Shown: positions 26,183 to 35,078 of the stretch, piece after piece | How the letters are laid out: every line of letters begins with the position of its first letter | Position numbering within the stretch: the stretch's first letter is position 1 | Assembly (NCBI GenBank): GCA_019748295.1 | Contig: JAIEPT010000053.1 | Coordinates: forward strand, 1 to 64,000 | Direction of reading: 5' to 3' | Origin: Gemmataceae bacterium | Lineage (GTDB): Bacteria > Planctomycetota > Planctomycetia > Gemmatales > Gemmataceae | DNA length: 64,000 nucleotides | Notes under the pieces: model-generated | The model's database searches: none | Seen by the model: the letters and a program-made list of their open reading frames with translations, nothing else | What the model was told of the DNA's origin: nothing | Made by a program: the position numbers and the translations under genes

Positions 26183-27171
26183 GGCGTGTCTGGCTCCCCT
26201 CGCCCCAACGGGGTAAGGGGCTGCGAATCCGACTCCCCTCGCCCCTTGGGGGAGAGGGGCGAGGGGGGAAGCGGGGTCAGCCCCTCTCCCCCAAGCGGCG
26301 AGGGGGGAAGAGGAGCCAACCTCTCTCCCCCCTGGGTAGACGGCGGCGAAGACAGCTTGTGGCGGATGGCCCCGATGATGATCGGCAAAATGGAAACGAA
26401 CACGACGATCAGGATCACTTTCTCCAGATGATCCTGTACCTCGAAATGTTCCCCAAAGATCGGCCGCAGCAACGGCTGAATCACGCTCGGCAGGTAGTAG
26501 CCGAAGACCGTGAGGCTCACGACCCAGCCGATGCCGCCGATGATGTTGAACATCAAAAATCGGCGATATTCCATCCGGCCCACGCCCGCCACGACGGGGG
26601 CGAAGGTGCGGACGATGGGGACGAAGCGGGCCATGATGATCGTTTTGCCGCCGTGCTTTTCGTAAAAGGCCTGGGCTTTCAGCAAGTGGTCCTTGTGGAA
26701 GAAGAGCGAGTTCTCGCGATTGAAGATGCGTGGCCCCGTTTTCCATCCGATCGAATAGCCGACGCTGTCGCCGACGACGGCGGAGATGCACAGGGTGAGC
26801 AGCAAGAGGGGCAGATTCCAGTTGCCGACGTCCGGTGACGCGATAAATCCGACGGTGACGAGCAGCGAATCGCCTGGCAAACAGAATCCGATGAGCAGGC
26901 CCGTTTCGACGAAAACGATCAGGTTGACCGCGATGAACGCCGGCACAATGAACTCGGGCCGTTTCAACACGTTCAGCAGCTTGCGGCTATCGAAGAGGCT
27001 GGTGAAAAGCTGATACCAGAAGCCGTCTTCGGAAGCCGGCTCGACGGCATTGGGCGCCGACACCTGCGGTTCGTCCGCATGCACGGACGCAAGAGCGGCC
27101 CACGCGAACCAGACGAGTGCGGTCCAAAGGAGGATTCGCATCCAGCGAGCTTGTCGGTTCGTTCGATCCAT
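26179..27171 (-). CDS. DedA-family membrane protein with repeat-encoded tail
   Basis: About 330 residues. An N-terminal hydrophobic segment ending in SVHADEP may be a signal peptide or first helix. The DedA/SNARE-associated core follows: VETGLLIGFCLPGDSLLVTVGF, MARFVPIVRTFAPVVAGVGRM, and further helices to AIRHKL. DedA proteins are implicated in polyprenyl-phosphate and lipid flipping and in envelope homeostasis. The last 57 residues (PPSPLGGEG, LPPSPLSPKGRG and similar) are translated from a family B palindrome, so the tail is repeat-derived. The stop overlaps the glycosyltransferase start. The start is uncertain: 27171, 27141 and 27198 are all possible, and 27171 has an AGGA upstream. Confidence 0.87.
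   Translation of the reverse strand: MDRTNRQARWMRILLWTALVWFAWAALASVHADEPQVSAPNAVEPASEDGFWYQLFTSLFDSRKLLNVLKRPEFIVPAFIAVNLIVFVETGLLIGFCLPGDSLLVTVGFIASPDVGNWNLPLLLLTLCISAVVGDSVGYSIGWKTGPRIFNRENSLFFHKDHLLKAQAFYEKHGGKTIIMARFVPIVRTFAPVVAGVGRMEYRRFLMFNIIGGIGWVVSLTVFGYYLPSVIQPLLRPIFGEHFEVQDHLEKVILIVVFVSILPIIIGAIRHKLSSPPSTQGGERLAPLPPSPLGGEGLTPLPPSPLSPKGRGESDSQPLTPLGRGEPDTP
26194..26335. repeat. Palindromic repeat family B, copy 4, inside dedA
   Basis: CTCCCCTCGCCCC and GGGGGAGAGGGGCGAGGGG blocks alternate on both strands. The whole element is read through in frame as the C-terminal tail of the DedA protein. Confidence 0.88.
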
Positions 27172-27244
27172 GAAGACGCGATCCTGGAGCGGTTCCATGC
27201 GCAATTTTCGCCGCTTCGGCAGTGTATCAGCGAACATTGTGTTT

Positions 27245-27445
27245 TGTAGGGAACGCCTCCGTGGCGTTCCGCCTGAATGAACACGTACAACCCATTCGCC
27301 GATTTCCGCGATCACCGCTTGCGGCTTAGCGCGATCCGGATTATTTATGCGAACGCTAAGCCGCAAGCGGGGGAGTCGGTCAGGGATTACCAACAATCGG
27401 ACGCGCGTCCAGTCCGGCGGAACGCCACGGAGGGCGTTCCCTACA
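27245..27445. repeat. Composite palindrome family D, copy 1
   Basis: Outer arms (TGTAGGGAACGCCTCCGTGG 27245-27264 onward, complement ending 27445) enclose an inner hairpin, CCGCTTGCGGCTTAGCG (27315-27331) with its complement (27354-27370). It fills the gap between the TPR and dedA genes. Confidence 0.88.
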
Positions 27446-27502
27446 GAACGCGACGTCACGGCATAGGCTGTCGATGAATGCTGCGTCCATCTGCAAACCG
27501 CG

Positions 27503-29569
27503 CTAATCGGGGGGAGTGCCGCCGAAGGCTTTGGCTGCCTTGGCGAAATCCCCCTGGCGGCGGTACGCTTCGCCCCAGACTTGGAGCAGTTCTTTGCGGT
27601 TCGGCGCATCTGGGCCCAGTTGGCGGCAGCGGCGGATGCAATCGTCGAGTTGATCGCGCTCAAGATCCATTTGCGCCAGTTGCCACACGGCCTGTCGTTT
27701 CCACGGATCGGTCGCCGAGGCTTCGAGCATCTCGAAGTCTTTCGCCGCGTCCTCTTTCTTGCTGAGTTGCAAGAGCGCTTCGCCGCGGGCATAGCGGAGC
27801 GGATCGACGATGGGGCCCTTGGCGGACCCGAGCGTCGTTTCCGTGATCGGCAACGCTTCCAGCGGCAGGTTCATATCGAGGAAAGCACGTGCCTGCAGAT
27901 ACCGGCCCCAACGGCCCAAGATGGGCTCATCGCCCTGCGCCTTTGCCGTCTCATACAGGTCACGGCTCTCGCGGCGGCCCATCCCTTTCGCTTTCGCGGC
28001 TCGATACTGCGTTAGCGCGTTCAGAAACGCGTAGGCACGCTCGAATTCGTTTTTGCGAAGAAGCGGACGCTGTGCGGCGAGCAGACGCTGCGCGGCTCCT
28101 GGCTCTTCAAGCGCCAAATGGGCGGAAACCGCGAGCAACGTAGCCCGCGGCAGCAGCGGCGAACCGACGGACAAACCTTGAGCGCGCCGCAGGTGACGGG
28201 CTGCGGCGGCGGCGTCCCCTTCTTCAAGAAACGTCTGGCCGATCCGCAGATAAGCTTGCGCCGTCGCATCGTTTCCGGGCGCCAGGTCGATCGCTTGAAA
28301 CAAATGCCGACGTGCCGCGACGAGATTGCCTTCGTCGAATCGCATGGCAGCTAAACCGAAGTGCCCAGGAACGGACCACGTGGAAAACGGCCGCTCCGCG
28401 ACGAGTCGCTTCAGCCAGATTTCCGCATCCGCGGGCTTGTTGCGATGAATCGCAAGGTCCGCCAAGCGTAAGGTCGCCAAGCCGGCGCCGGGATGGTCCG
28501 GGTCGCTTCGCAACACCGCTTGCAACATGCGGTCTGCGAACGCCTCACGATGGTGAGCCGCGTCGCTGGCCGACAACTCTTCGGGATTCCGCAGCCGTAA
28601 GAGTTCCTTCTCGACGACGCACGTGATTTCGAGGGCATCGGCGGCGCTCTGGGCCAGTTCGGCAGAGGTCCATTGATTCACGTGGATCGTCAGTTCCCGT
28701 TCAGCGGCGCGGGCCTTCGCCTTCTCCGACCATTCCGTTTTCCATCCGCTCGCCTTGGCGATTGCTTCCACTATTTCGACCGCGTTTTTCTTGGCCAAGC
28801 TGGCCGACTTCACGCTCGGCTCTTTGCCCTCCGCGGTCTGGATCTCGAGGTGCTCCGCCGCTTTTTTCGCCTCGGTCTTGGAAGGTGCAAACGGGGGCAG
28901 TTCGTCCGCGTAGCGATACGCCGCAAAGATGCGATCGGCGTCGAAGGCGTCGCCCAGACCGGAGCGATCGCTTGCAGGCAATTGCTCCGCCGCCAAGGCG
29001 AAGGCGGCGAGCACCCGGGCGTCCTGGCGAAACAGCGGCGGAGTGCCGCGATCCTGCTCGTCGAGCACCAATGTCTGGACCAGATTGCGAGCCTCGGCGT
29101 ATCGCTTCTCGCGGAAGAGGATACGAGCATGCCCGAGCAGGATGGCAGGACGCAACGTCTCCGCCCCGTCCTCGTTTCCAGCTTGCCGATAGGCGGCGAT
29201 CGTCAGTTCGTTCTTTCCGAGGATTTCCTGACAAAGCCCGGCCCGATAGTGCAAGTGGGCGGCCCGAAGCTTGCGGCCATCCGGCTTCAGCGTCCTCAGC
29301 AGATCGAGCGCCTGCACCGGCGAACCCGCGAGCAGCAGCCGATCCGCTTTCTTGCGTAGATCGAGTGGACTGAGCCCCGCTTCGGGCGTCTCGAAATGGC
29401 CAGGCTCTTCTTTCTTCTCTTCGGGTTTCGGCTTCGGCCTGAAGACCTTGCCCAAACCAAGTCCGACTCCGAAAAGGACGAGCAAAACCGCGACCGGAAT
29501 CAACCGGCGCAGCATTCCACGACGCCGGGGCGCGGCGCTTGACGCATGCTCCGGTGTCCCGGTGTCCAT
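27503..29569 (-). CDS. Membrane-anchored TPR protein
   Basis: About 688 residues. A cytosolic basic N-terminus and one transmembrane helix (22-41, RLIPVAVLLVLFGVGLGLGK) are followed by a Lys/Glu/Pro linker and then helical repeats to the end. Typical TPR units are visible (ATAQAYLRIGQTFLEEGDAAAAARHL, in pieces; RKELLQVWGEAYRRQGDFAKAAKAF). It probably sits in the periplasm as a scaffold. Start choice: ATG at 29569 has GGAG 9 bases upstream; a GTG at 29602 is the alternative. It has no close operon partner: a repeat D element separates it from the dedA gene, and a FlgM-like gene is divergent. Confidence 0.83.
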   Translation of the reverse strand: MDTGTPEHASSAAPRRRGMLRRLIPVAVLLVLFGVGLGLGKVFRPKPKPEEKKEEPGHFETPEAGLSPLDLRKKADRLLLAGSPVQALDLLRTLKPDGRKLRAAHLHYRAGLCQEILGKNELTIAAYRQAGNEDGAETLRPAILLGHARILFREKRYAEARNLVQTLVLDEQDRGTPPLFRQDARVLAAFALAAEQLPASDRSGLGDAFDADRIFAAYRYADELPPFAPSKTEAKKAAEHLEIQTAEGKEPSVKSASLAKKNAVEIVEAIAKASGWKTEWSEKAKARAAERELTIHVNQWTSAELAQSAADALEITCVVEKELLRLRNPEELSASDAAHHREAFADRMLQAVLRSDPDHPGAGLATLRLADLAIHRNKPADAEIWLKRLVAERPFSTWSVPGHFGLAAMRFDEGNLVAARRHLFQAIDLAPGNDATAQAYLRIGQTFLEEGDAAAAARHLRRAQGLSVGSPLLPRATLLAVSAHLALEEPGAAQRLLAAQRPLLRKNEFERAYAFLNALTQYRAAKAKGMGRRESRDLYETAKAQGDEPILGRWGRYLQARAFLDMNLPLEALPITETTLGSAKGPIVDPLRYARGEALLQLSKKEDAAKDFEMLEASATDPWKRQAVWQLAQMDLERDQLDDCIRRCRQLGPDAPNRKELLQVWGEAYRRQGDFAKAAKAFGGTPPD

Positions 29570-29726
29570 CGTCGCGACTCCGAAAAGTCTTCCCAATCGC
29601 ACTCTCTTCCGCGTCTTTTATCGACTTTTTGCCGGAAAGTTCTTGAAACCGGCTTTCGATCCGCATGTCGCACCGAAGAACTTCGATGTAGACGGTGCGG
29701 GACTTCCCCCGCGGGAGGATCGGACG

Positions 29727-30023
29727 ATGCAAATCAACGAAGTAGGCCTGTCATCCAAGGCCATCGACCCGCGTCCCGACGTGCAGACCGCCTCCGCCAA
29801 TACCAACGCCGCCGCGAACGCGGGCAACACCCCCGCGGCCGCCCAGGTTACCGCATTCGTCCTGTCCCCCGAGATTCGCCGTTGGCTGAACATGCTGCGG
29901 GACCAGCCCGAAGTGCGAGCCGACGCGATCAAGAAAGCCGCCGAGAAGCTGGCCCAAGGGCTTTACAATCGGCCGGAAGTGGCGGGCCAGTTGGCCGACG
30001 CGATGCTCAATGCGATTGATTGA
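29727..30023 (+). CDS. FlgM-like anti-sigma factor candidate
   Basis: A 98-residue protein with GGGAGGA upstream. The first 45 residues are Asn/Ala/Pro-rich and probably disordered. The C-terminal half (RRWLNMLRDQPEVRADAIKK, then AEKLAQGLYNRPEVAGQLAD) follows the pattern of the C-terminal helices of FlgM, the anti-sigma-28 factor of flagellar regulation. No flagellar gene lies nearby. The match is by pattern only, so FlgM-like is a proposal. Its last 17 bases overlap the 3' end of the convergent methyltransferase gene. Confidence 0.6.
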   Translation: MQINEVGLSSKAIDPRPDVQTASANTNAAANAGNTPAAAQVTAFVLSPEIRRWLNMLRDQPEVRADAIKKAAEKLAQGLYNRPEVAGQLADAMLNAID

Positions 30024-31221
30024 TGAGGCTCTGAAAAGCCGCTCCGAGAAGCGATTCCAAGTACGGCGTCTCCCGCCAAAAATCGCGCATCGCGCGATAT
30101 TCCGCAACGGCATTCGGATCGCCGACCCGCCCGGTCCGCACGGCGCGGATCAGTAGATTTCGCGCCGTATGCTCCTGGCTGACGAATTCGACGATCTCCG
30201 CCCGATACCCCATGATCCGCAGAATCGCGGCTCGAAACGCATCCGTGGCGAGGTCCGCCATGCGTTCGCGCAGAATGCCGTGGCGGAGAATCGGTTTCAG
30301 CGGCACAGCCGGGCCTTCGGCGGCGATGCGTTCGTTGAAATGGTGATGGCAACAGGGCACGCTGAGAAGCAGTTTCGCCTCGCTGCGGATGGCTCGCGCG
30401 ATCGCGTCGTCGGTTGCCGTGTCGCATGCGTGCAACGCAACCACCACATCCGGCTTCGCGTCGAACGCTTCGATCGGCCCGCACGCGAACTCGAGGCCTT
30501 CGGCATTCAGCGACTTTGATCGCTCGATGCTTTTCCGAATCACCTCATCGTTGACGTCCACACCCAGGATCTTCGCCGGCAGGTGCAGCACTTCGCCGAG
30601 ATAATGGTGGGCGGCGAGCGTGAGATAGCTGGCGCCGCAGCCGCAATCCATGAGGACGATCTCGCGACCCAACGACCCAAGGCCGGCGTCCTCGAGCACA
30701 TGAGAGAGTTGCTTGAGGAACTCGTTGATCTGCGCGAACTTGCCGCGCATGCTGGCGCGGATCTTCCCCTCGCCGGTCATGATCCCCATCGTTTGCAGCA
30801 GTCGATCCGCACGCCCTTCGGGCAAAAGCAGGTTTTTCTCTCGATTGTGCGAAAGCTCGACGCCGTCTTCTGCAACCGCCTTGCCGCGGCCGACGATCGC
30901 TTTCCCCTTTTTGGTGATCCGCACATCGAGAGTTTCGCGAGCCGTCGAAACATGCACCGCGGAGAAGCCGGCCGCCAACACCTCATCGAGGCGGATTTCC
31001 GCCTCTTCGCCCGCGGCGTTTTTCGTGACGTCTTTGCGTTCGTCGAAATAGGAGAACTGAAGCTGCACCTGGTCGCGGACCGAGACGGGCCTGACCACCA
31101 CGCGTTTCCAAAGAGAACCGTTGCCGCGAACGATTCCGCCGAACGTCGCTCGCCGAAAGTCCGGGCCGCGAATCGCCGCGCGGATTTCTTCCCGCCATTC
31201 GCCTCGCTCCGAATCCGTCAT
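30007..31221 (-). CDS. SAM-dependent methyltransferase (METTL/TRM13-like)
   Basis: A 404-residue protein. The SAM-binding motif I is LMDCGCGASYLTLAAHHYL. ILGVDVNDEVIRKS gives the acidic residue after beta-2, DVVVALHACDTATDDAI the motif IV region, and SVPCCHHHF a cysteine/histidine cluster also seen in Methyltransf_32-type and TRM13-like RNA methyltransferases. The N-terminal 150 residues (KNLLLPEGRADRLLQTMGIM near their end) are probably a substrate-binding extension. RNA or protein may be the substrate. The C-terminus is charged and specific to this group. The gene is not part of an evident operon. Confidence 0.82.
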   Translation of the reverse strand: MTDSERGEWREEIRAAIRGPDFRRATFGGIVRGNGSLWKRVVVRPVSVRDQVQLQFSYFDERKDVTKNAAGEEAEIRLDEVLAAGFSAVHVSTARETLDVRITKKGKAIVGRGKAVAEDGVELSHNREKNLLLPEGRADRLLQTMGIMTGEGKIRASMRGKFAQINEFLKQLSHVLEDAGLGSLGREIVLMDCGCGASYLTLAAHHYLGEVLHLPAKILGVDVNDEVIRKSIERSKSLNAEGLEFACGPIEAFDAKPDVVVALHACDTATDDAIARAIRSEAKLLLSVPCCHHHFNERIAAEGPAVPLKPILRHGILRERMADLATDAFRAAILRIMGYRAEIVEFVSQEHTARNLLIRAVRTGRVGDPNAVAEYRAMRDFWRETPYLESLLGAAFQSLINQSH

Positions 31222-31252
31222 CCGTCTTCCTTGCTGTCGCGGACCTCATGGG

Positions 31253-31735
31253 TCAGCTCTTTTTCTGGACCTGGATTTCCAAATCGTTGATGACCCACTC
31301 CCCTTCAACCTTGTCGATCAGCATCGTCACATTGACCTTGCGCTGCGGGGACGCTTGCTCGCGGCCCGTGAAATAGAACTCGTATTTCGCGGCCGTCTGT
31401 TGCGATTTGCGCAAGCGATAGTCGCGGCAATCCGACGATTCATACCGATTCGTCAGTTAGCTCGCGTCATGAATCATCATCTCGAACATATCGCGCGGCA
31501 TCTTCTTGCGAAATTCAGGCGACATGGAATTGTAGAGCTTCGTGGTGCGATCTTGCTCCAGGTCGAGGATCCATTCCTTCCCGATTTCCATCAGCCTATG
31601 TTCATCCGCTTCGGGCGAAGCCGCTTCGGGGTGAACAACGGGCAAAAGGTTCGGCAATTTCAGGTCCGCGAAGTTCACGTTCAGACCTTGGCCCGGCTGA
31701 TTCACGTGTGCGATCGAGATTGCGAAGGCGCTCAA
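31253..31735 (-). pseudogene. Small NTF2-like protein interrupted by an in-frame stop
   Basis: A frame on the minus strand encodes MEIGKEWILDLEQDRTTKLY, a region ending MFEMMIHDAS, then TAA at 31457-31459, and continues in the same frame with LTNRYESSDCRDYRLRKSQQ to QVQKKS and a TGA at 31253-31255. The two halves together look like one coherent protein with a DUF3887/DUF4864-like (NTF2-like) pattern: an N-terminal helical part, then beta strands such as AKYEFYFTGRE and GEWVINDLEIQV. The first possible start codons are non-ATG (TTG 31735, GTG 31705), or ATG at 31591. Both the start and the middle appear damaged. Confidence 0.6.
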
Positions 31736-32352
31736 TCGCCGAATCCTAGGCGAGCATTACGATGCCCTCATCGAGCAGCGTGTGGAAGGCCCTGAACCGG
31801 ACGTGTTTGCCGTTGAGACCGAACACGGGCCAACCGAGAACGTGCAGACCTCGGTGTTGACGCCGCCCCAGACGTCTATTTCCCTGAAACTGAAGTCCGA
31901 TTCTTCCTGGTATGTCGCAAAGGCGAACCGCATCGCTATTCGGCATCATCTCGGCAATGTCGTCGCGATTGTCGAAATCGTGTCGCCCGGAAACAAGGAT
32001 TTCAAGAACGCGATCGCCTCGTTCGTCCGAAAGGCGCTTGAGTTCCTGCGTAACGGAATCCACCTTTTGGTCATTGATCTTTTTCCGCCGTCGCGTCGCG
32101 ATCCCCAAGGTATCCACCAAGTGATTTGGGACGAGTTCGAAGACGGCAGGGCGATTCCGTCTGGCAAACGATTGACGCTGGCAAGCTATGAGGCTGTGCC
32201 TGAAGTATCCGCCTTCATCGAACCTGTCGCAGTCGCTGCCTGACATGCCCCTTTTTCTCGCGCCCGGCGAACATGGGCTCGTGCCGCTCGAAATGACCTA
32301 CCAAGCGACTTGGCAAGAACTGCCGCGACCTATTCGGACCATGGTGAGTTGA
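31701..32352 (+). pseudogene. DUF4058-like remnant, truncated and frameshifted
   Basis: Frame 1 gives IEIAKALNRRILGEHYDALI, then VVAIVEIVSPGNKDFKNA and HLLVIDLFPPSRRDPQGIH, matching DUF4058-type proteins of planctomycetes and cyanobacteria. It reaches a stop at 32243. The conserved end (LPDMPLFLAPGEHGLVPLEM, then TYQATWQELPRPIRT) continues in the +1 frame to a TGA at 32350-32352, so one base appears to have been inserted near 32230. The usual N-terminal 30-40 residues are also lost. Function of the intact family is unknown. Confidence 0.7.
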
Positions 32353-32401
32353 GCGGTTCCATTCCCCTTGATGCGACTTCGTCCTACAATGCCCATGTCC
32401 G

Positions 32402-32424
32402 TTATTGAAACTCCGTCTCAATAA
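32402..32424. promoter_or_regulatory. Fur-box-like operator upstream of feoB
   Basis: TTATTGAAAC, three bases, GTCTCAATAA: a dyad with 9 of 10 paired positions, ending 13 bases before the feoB start. The centre, TTGAAACTCCGTCTCAA, resembles the TTGAGAAT-N-ATTCTCAA type of Fur box. Binding by Fur or another iron-responsive regulator is inferred from the position and from the gene controlled. Confidence 0.55.
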
Positions 32425-32437
32425 GAAATCCCGCCTC

Positions 32438-34702
32438 ATGGTTGCCCTGCGAACCTTTTCGGTCGCCCTTGTCGGAAATCCCAACACCGGCAAAACGACC
32501 CTGTTCAACGCCCTTGCCGGCATGAATCAGCGCGTCGGCAATTATCCCGGCGTCACCGTCGAGACCAAGCGCGGCAAATGCCGCAGCGGCGACGTGACCT
32601 TCGACGTCATCGATTTGCCGGGCACCTACAGTCTCGCCCCCCGCAGCCCCGATGAAATGGTGGCCGTCGAAGTCATCCTCGGCCAGAAGGCGGAAGAACC
32701 GCGGCCCGATGCCGTCGTCGCAATCGTCGATGCGTCGAATCTCGACCGCAACTTGTATCTCGTCACCCAAGTGATGGAAGTCGGCCTGCCGGTCATCGTC
32801 GCCCTCAACATGGCCGATGTGGCCGAGGCTCAGGGCATTCGCATCGACATCCCGCAGCTCTCGCGACGGCTCGGGCTGCCTGTCATTCCCATCCAGGCGA
32901 ACAAAAGCAAAGGACTGGAAGAGTTGAAGCGGGCCATGGCCGCTGCGATGGAAATGACCCCGCCGACGCACGGCCCGCATTTCCCGGAAGCTTTCGACCG
33001 CGAGGCCGAAACCCTGCGCGACCGGCTCTCGGGCAACGCCCCGATCTTCCTCGCTCGCCGATTGCTGCTGGACGTCGGCGGGCAGATGGAGATATCGGCG
33101 GCAGCCCTCCATGGCGACGCCATCGTCGAAGAGGTGCGCGCTGCCCGACAACGCCTGAGCCAGGCCGGCTGCCCCATCCCCGCGATCGAGGCACGCACTC
33201 GCTACGCATGGATTCGGCAGGCGACCGCGCCTTGCATCCAACGCCCCAAGCAACGGGCCATCACTTTCACGGACCAACTCGACAAGGCGCTGACGCATCG
33301 CTTCCTGGGCACGTTCATCTTTCTCGCGATCATGTTCCTTGTGTTTCAGGCGATCTACGCGTGGGCCGAGCCATTCAAAGACCGGATCGTGGCGGGGCAG
33401 AAATGGATCGGAGAACTCGTCCAATCCAACATGGAACCCGGCCCGCTGCGGAGTCTGCTCAGCCAAGGCGTGGTCGAAGGGGTCGGCAGCGTCGTCGTCT
33501 TTTTGCCGCAGATCCTGCTGTTGTTCGCCGTCATCGCCTTTCTCGAAGATTGCGGCTACATGGCCCGAGCCGCCTTCCTGATGGATCGACTCATGTCGCG
33601 GGCGGGACTCAACGGCAAGTCGTTCATCCCGCTGCTCTCCTCCATGGCGTGTGCCGTTCCCGGCATCATGGCGGCACGGGTGATCGAGAATCGCCGCGAT
33701 CGATTCGCGACCATCATGGTGGCGCCCTTGATGAGTTGCTCCGCTCGGCTCCCCGTGTACATCCTCCTCGCGGGCGCCTTCCTTGGCGGTTACGGTTCAT
33801 GGGCCCCCGCCCTGGCCATTTTCCTCATGTATTGCCTCGGGCTCGTCGTCGCTCCACTGATGGCTCTGCTTTTGAAAAGAACATTGCTCCGCGGCGAAAC
33901 GCCCGCTTTCGTCATGGAGATGCCGCTCTACAAATTGCCTTCGATCCGTGCAATTGCATGGCGTTCGTTCGAGGCAGGCTGGATGTTCGTTCGCCGGGCG
34001 GGCACGATCATTCTCGCCACGATGATCCTCATCTGGGCGATGCTCTACTTCCCGACCATCGGCTCCGACGGAACCGACTACGCGAAGGAAACCGCCGCCC
34101 TGGAGGCGCAGCTCAAGGAACCGCGTGACGAGATCGAAAAGACCCAAGAGAAGATCGAGCGCGGCCAAATGGAAAACGCGGACGTAACGGCTTTGGAGGG
34201 CTTGCTCGAAGAACGAAAAAAGGCCATCGAACCGGACGAAGCGAAGCTCAACCATCTGCTGCAGGAGTGGAAGGGGAACAGCATCCTGGGACGGATGGGC
34301 CGGGCGATCGAACCCGCCGTGCGACCGCTGGGCTGGGATTGGCGGATCGCCATGTCCGCCCTTGCGAGTTTCCCCGCTCGCGAAGTCATGGTCGGCACGC
34401 TCGGCATCGTCTTCGATCAGGGGGAAGGCGATGCGGGGAGCGACGACTACCAGCGCTCGCTCGGCGACGCGCTCCGCGAAGCGACCTGGCCTAACGAACC
34501 CGAGCGGAAGCTGTTCACGATTCCGACCGCCCTTTCGATCATGGTCTTCTTCGCCCTCTGCTGCCAGTGCGTCTCCACGCTGGCGGTCATCCGGCGCGAG
34601 ACCGCAAGCTGGACCTGGCCGGCATTTACCTTCGCCTACATGACCGTGCTCGCTTACGTGGGCGCCTTGGCCACCTACCAGATCGGCCGATTGTTTCTGT
34701 AG
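32438..34702 (+). CDS. feoB: Ferrous iron transporter FeoB
   Basis: A 754-residue FeoB. The N-terminal GTPase domain has G1 GNPNTGKT (13-20), G3 DLPG (59-62) and G4 ALNMAD, followed by the GDI region and the membrane part with the two Gate repeats (AVIAFLEDCGYMARAAFLMD; MACAVPGIMAARVIENRRDR). It imports Fe2+ across the inner membrane. A charged stretch of about 65 residues (546-612, KETAALEAQLKEPRDEIEKT at its start) is inserted before GRMGRAIEPAVRPLGWDWR and should form a coiled coil. The ATG at 32438 is chosen; a TTG at 32405 would lie inside the putative operator. No feoA is visible nearby. Confidence 0.95.
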   Translation: MVALRTFSVALVGNPNTGKTTLFNALAGMNQRVGNYPGVTVETKRGKCRSGDVTFDVIDLPGTYSLAPRSPDEMVAVEVILGQKAEEPRPDAVVAIVDASNLDRNLYLVTQVMEVGLPVIVALNMADVAEAQGIRIDIPQLSRRLGLPVIPIQANKSKGLEELKRAMAAAMEMTPPTHGPHFPEAFDREAETLRDRLSGNAPIFLARRLLLDVGGQMEISAAALHGDAIVEEVRAARQRLSQAGCPIPAIEARTRYAWIRQATAPCIQRPKQRAITFTDQLDKALTHRFLGTFIFLAIMFLVFQAIYAWAEPFKDRIVAGQKWIGELVQSNMEPGPLRSLLSQGVVEGVGSVVVFLPQILLLFAVIAFLEDCGYMARAAFLMDRLMSRAGLNGKSFIPLLSSMACAVPGIMAARVIENRRDRFATIMVAPLMSCSARLPVYILLAGAFLGGYGSWAPALAIFLMYCLGLVVAPLMALLLKRTLLRGETPAFVMEMPLYKLPSIRAIAWRSFEAGWMFVRRAGTIILATMILIWAMLYFPTIGSDGTDYAKETAALEAQLKEPRDEIEKTQEKIERGQMENADVTALEGLLEERKKAIEPDEAKLNHLLQEWKGNSILGRMGRAIEPAVRPLGWDWRIAMSALASFPAREVMVGTLGIVFDQGEGDAGSDDYQRSLGDALREATWPNEPERKLFTIPTALSIMVFFALCCQCVSTLAVIRRETASWTWPAFTFAYMTVLAYVGALATYQIGRLFL

Positions 34703-34713
34703 TCGGTGATTCA

Positions 34714-34902
34714 ATGACTTTGCAAACCAGCGCGGTTCTGATCGTCGTCGCCTTCGCCATCGTCTACCTGACCTGGCGCGGCTGGCGCACGTTTCGGCCC
34801 AACTCCTCCGGGTGCGGCGGATCATGTGCCTGCCCCTCAGCCGCCGTCCCGCGTGAACAGACGCTTAGCCTCTCGACCTCACGATTGGAAAAGAAGGCGT
34901 AA
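34714..34902 (+). CDS. FeoB-associated Cys-rich membrane protein
   Basis: A 62-residue protein with one N-terminal transmembrane helix (6-22) and a short cysteine motif, GCGGSCACP (C34, C38, C40), after a basic turn. This matches the FeoB-associated Cys-rich family, often encoded directly behind feoB and thought to handle iron at the membrane. It starts 11 bases after the feoB stop, so the two are cotranscribed. An intrinsic terminator follows about 110 bases downstream. Confidence 0.85.
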   Translation: MTLQTSAVLIVVAFAIVYLTWRGWRTFRPNSSGCGGSCACPSAAVPREQTLSLSTSRLEKKA

Positions 34903-35008
34903 CCCGACCTTGGACCCGTTCGAGCCGCGATTAGGCCGTGTTTTTTCTTGATCGAATCCGCGGATAGGCTACTCTGGATTTGTCTGATCTGCCTCTTCTC
35001 TGTTCCGG

Positions 35009-35048
35009 CCCCGCTGGTCTTTCCTCGGAGAGTCCCAGCGGGGTTTTT
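35009..35048 (+). terminator. Intrinsic terminator of the feoB operon
   Basis: Stem CCCCGCTGG (35009-35017) with CCAGCGGGG (35035-35043), loop of 17 bases, then five T residues. Confidence 0.88.
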
Positions 35049-35078
35049 CCTTGCGCGGATGGCGAGCATCGGCTTTGC

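Noticed and set aside
31457-31459. Possible recoding of the in-frame stop
   Set aside because: The codon is TAA, which is not known as a selenocysteine or pyrrolysine codon. A plain nonsense mutation is the simpler reading.
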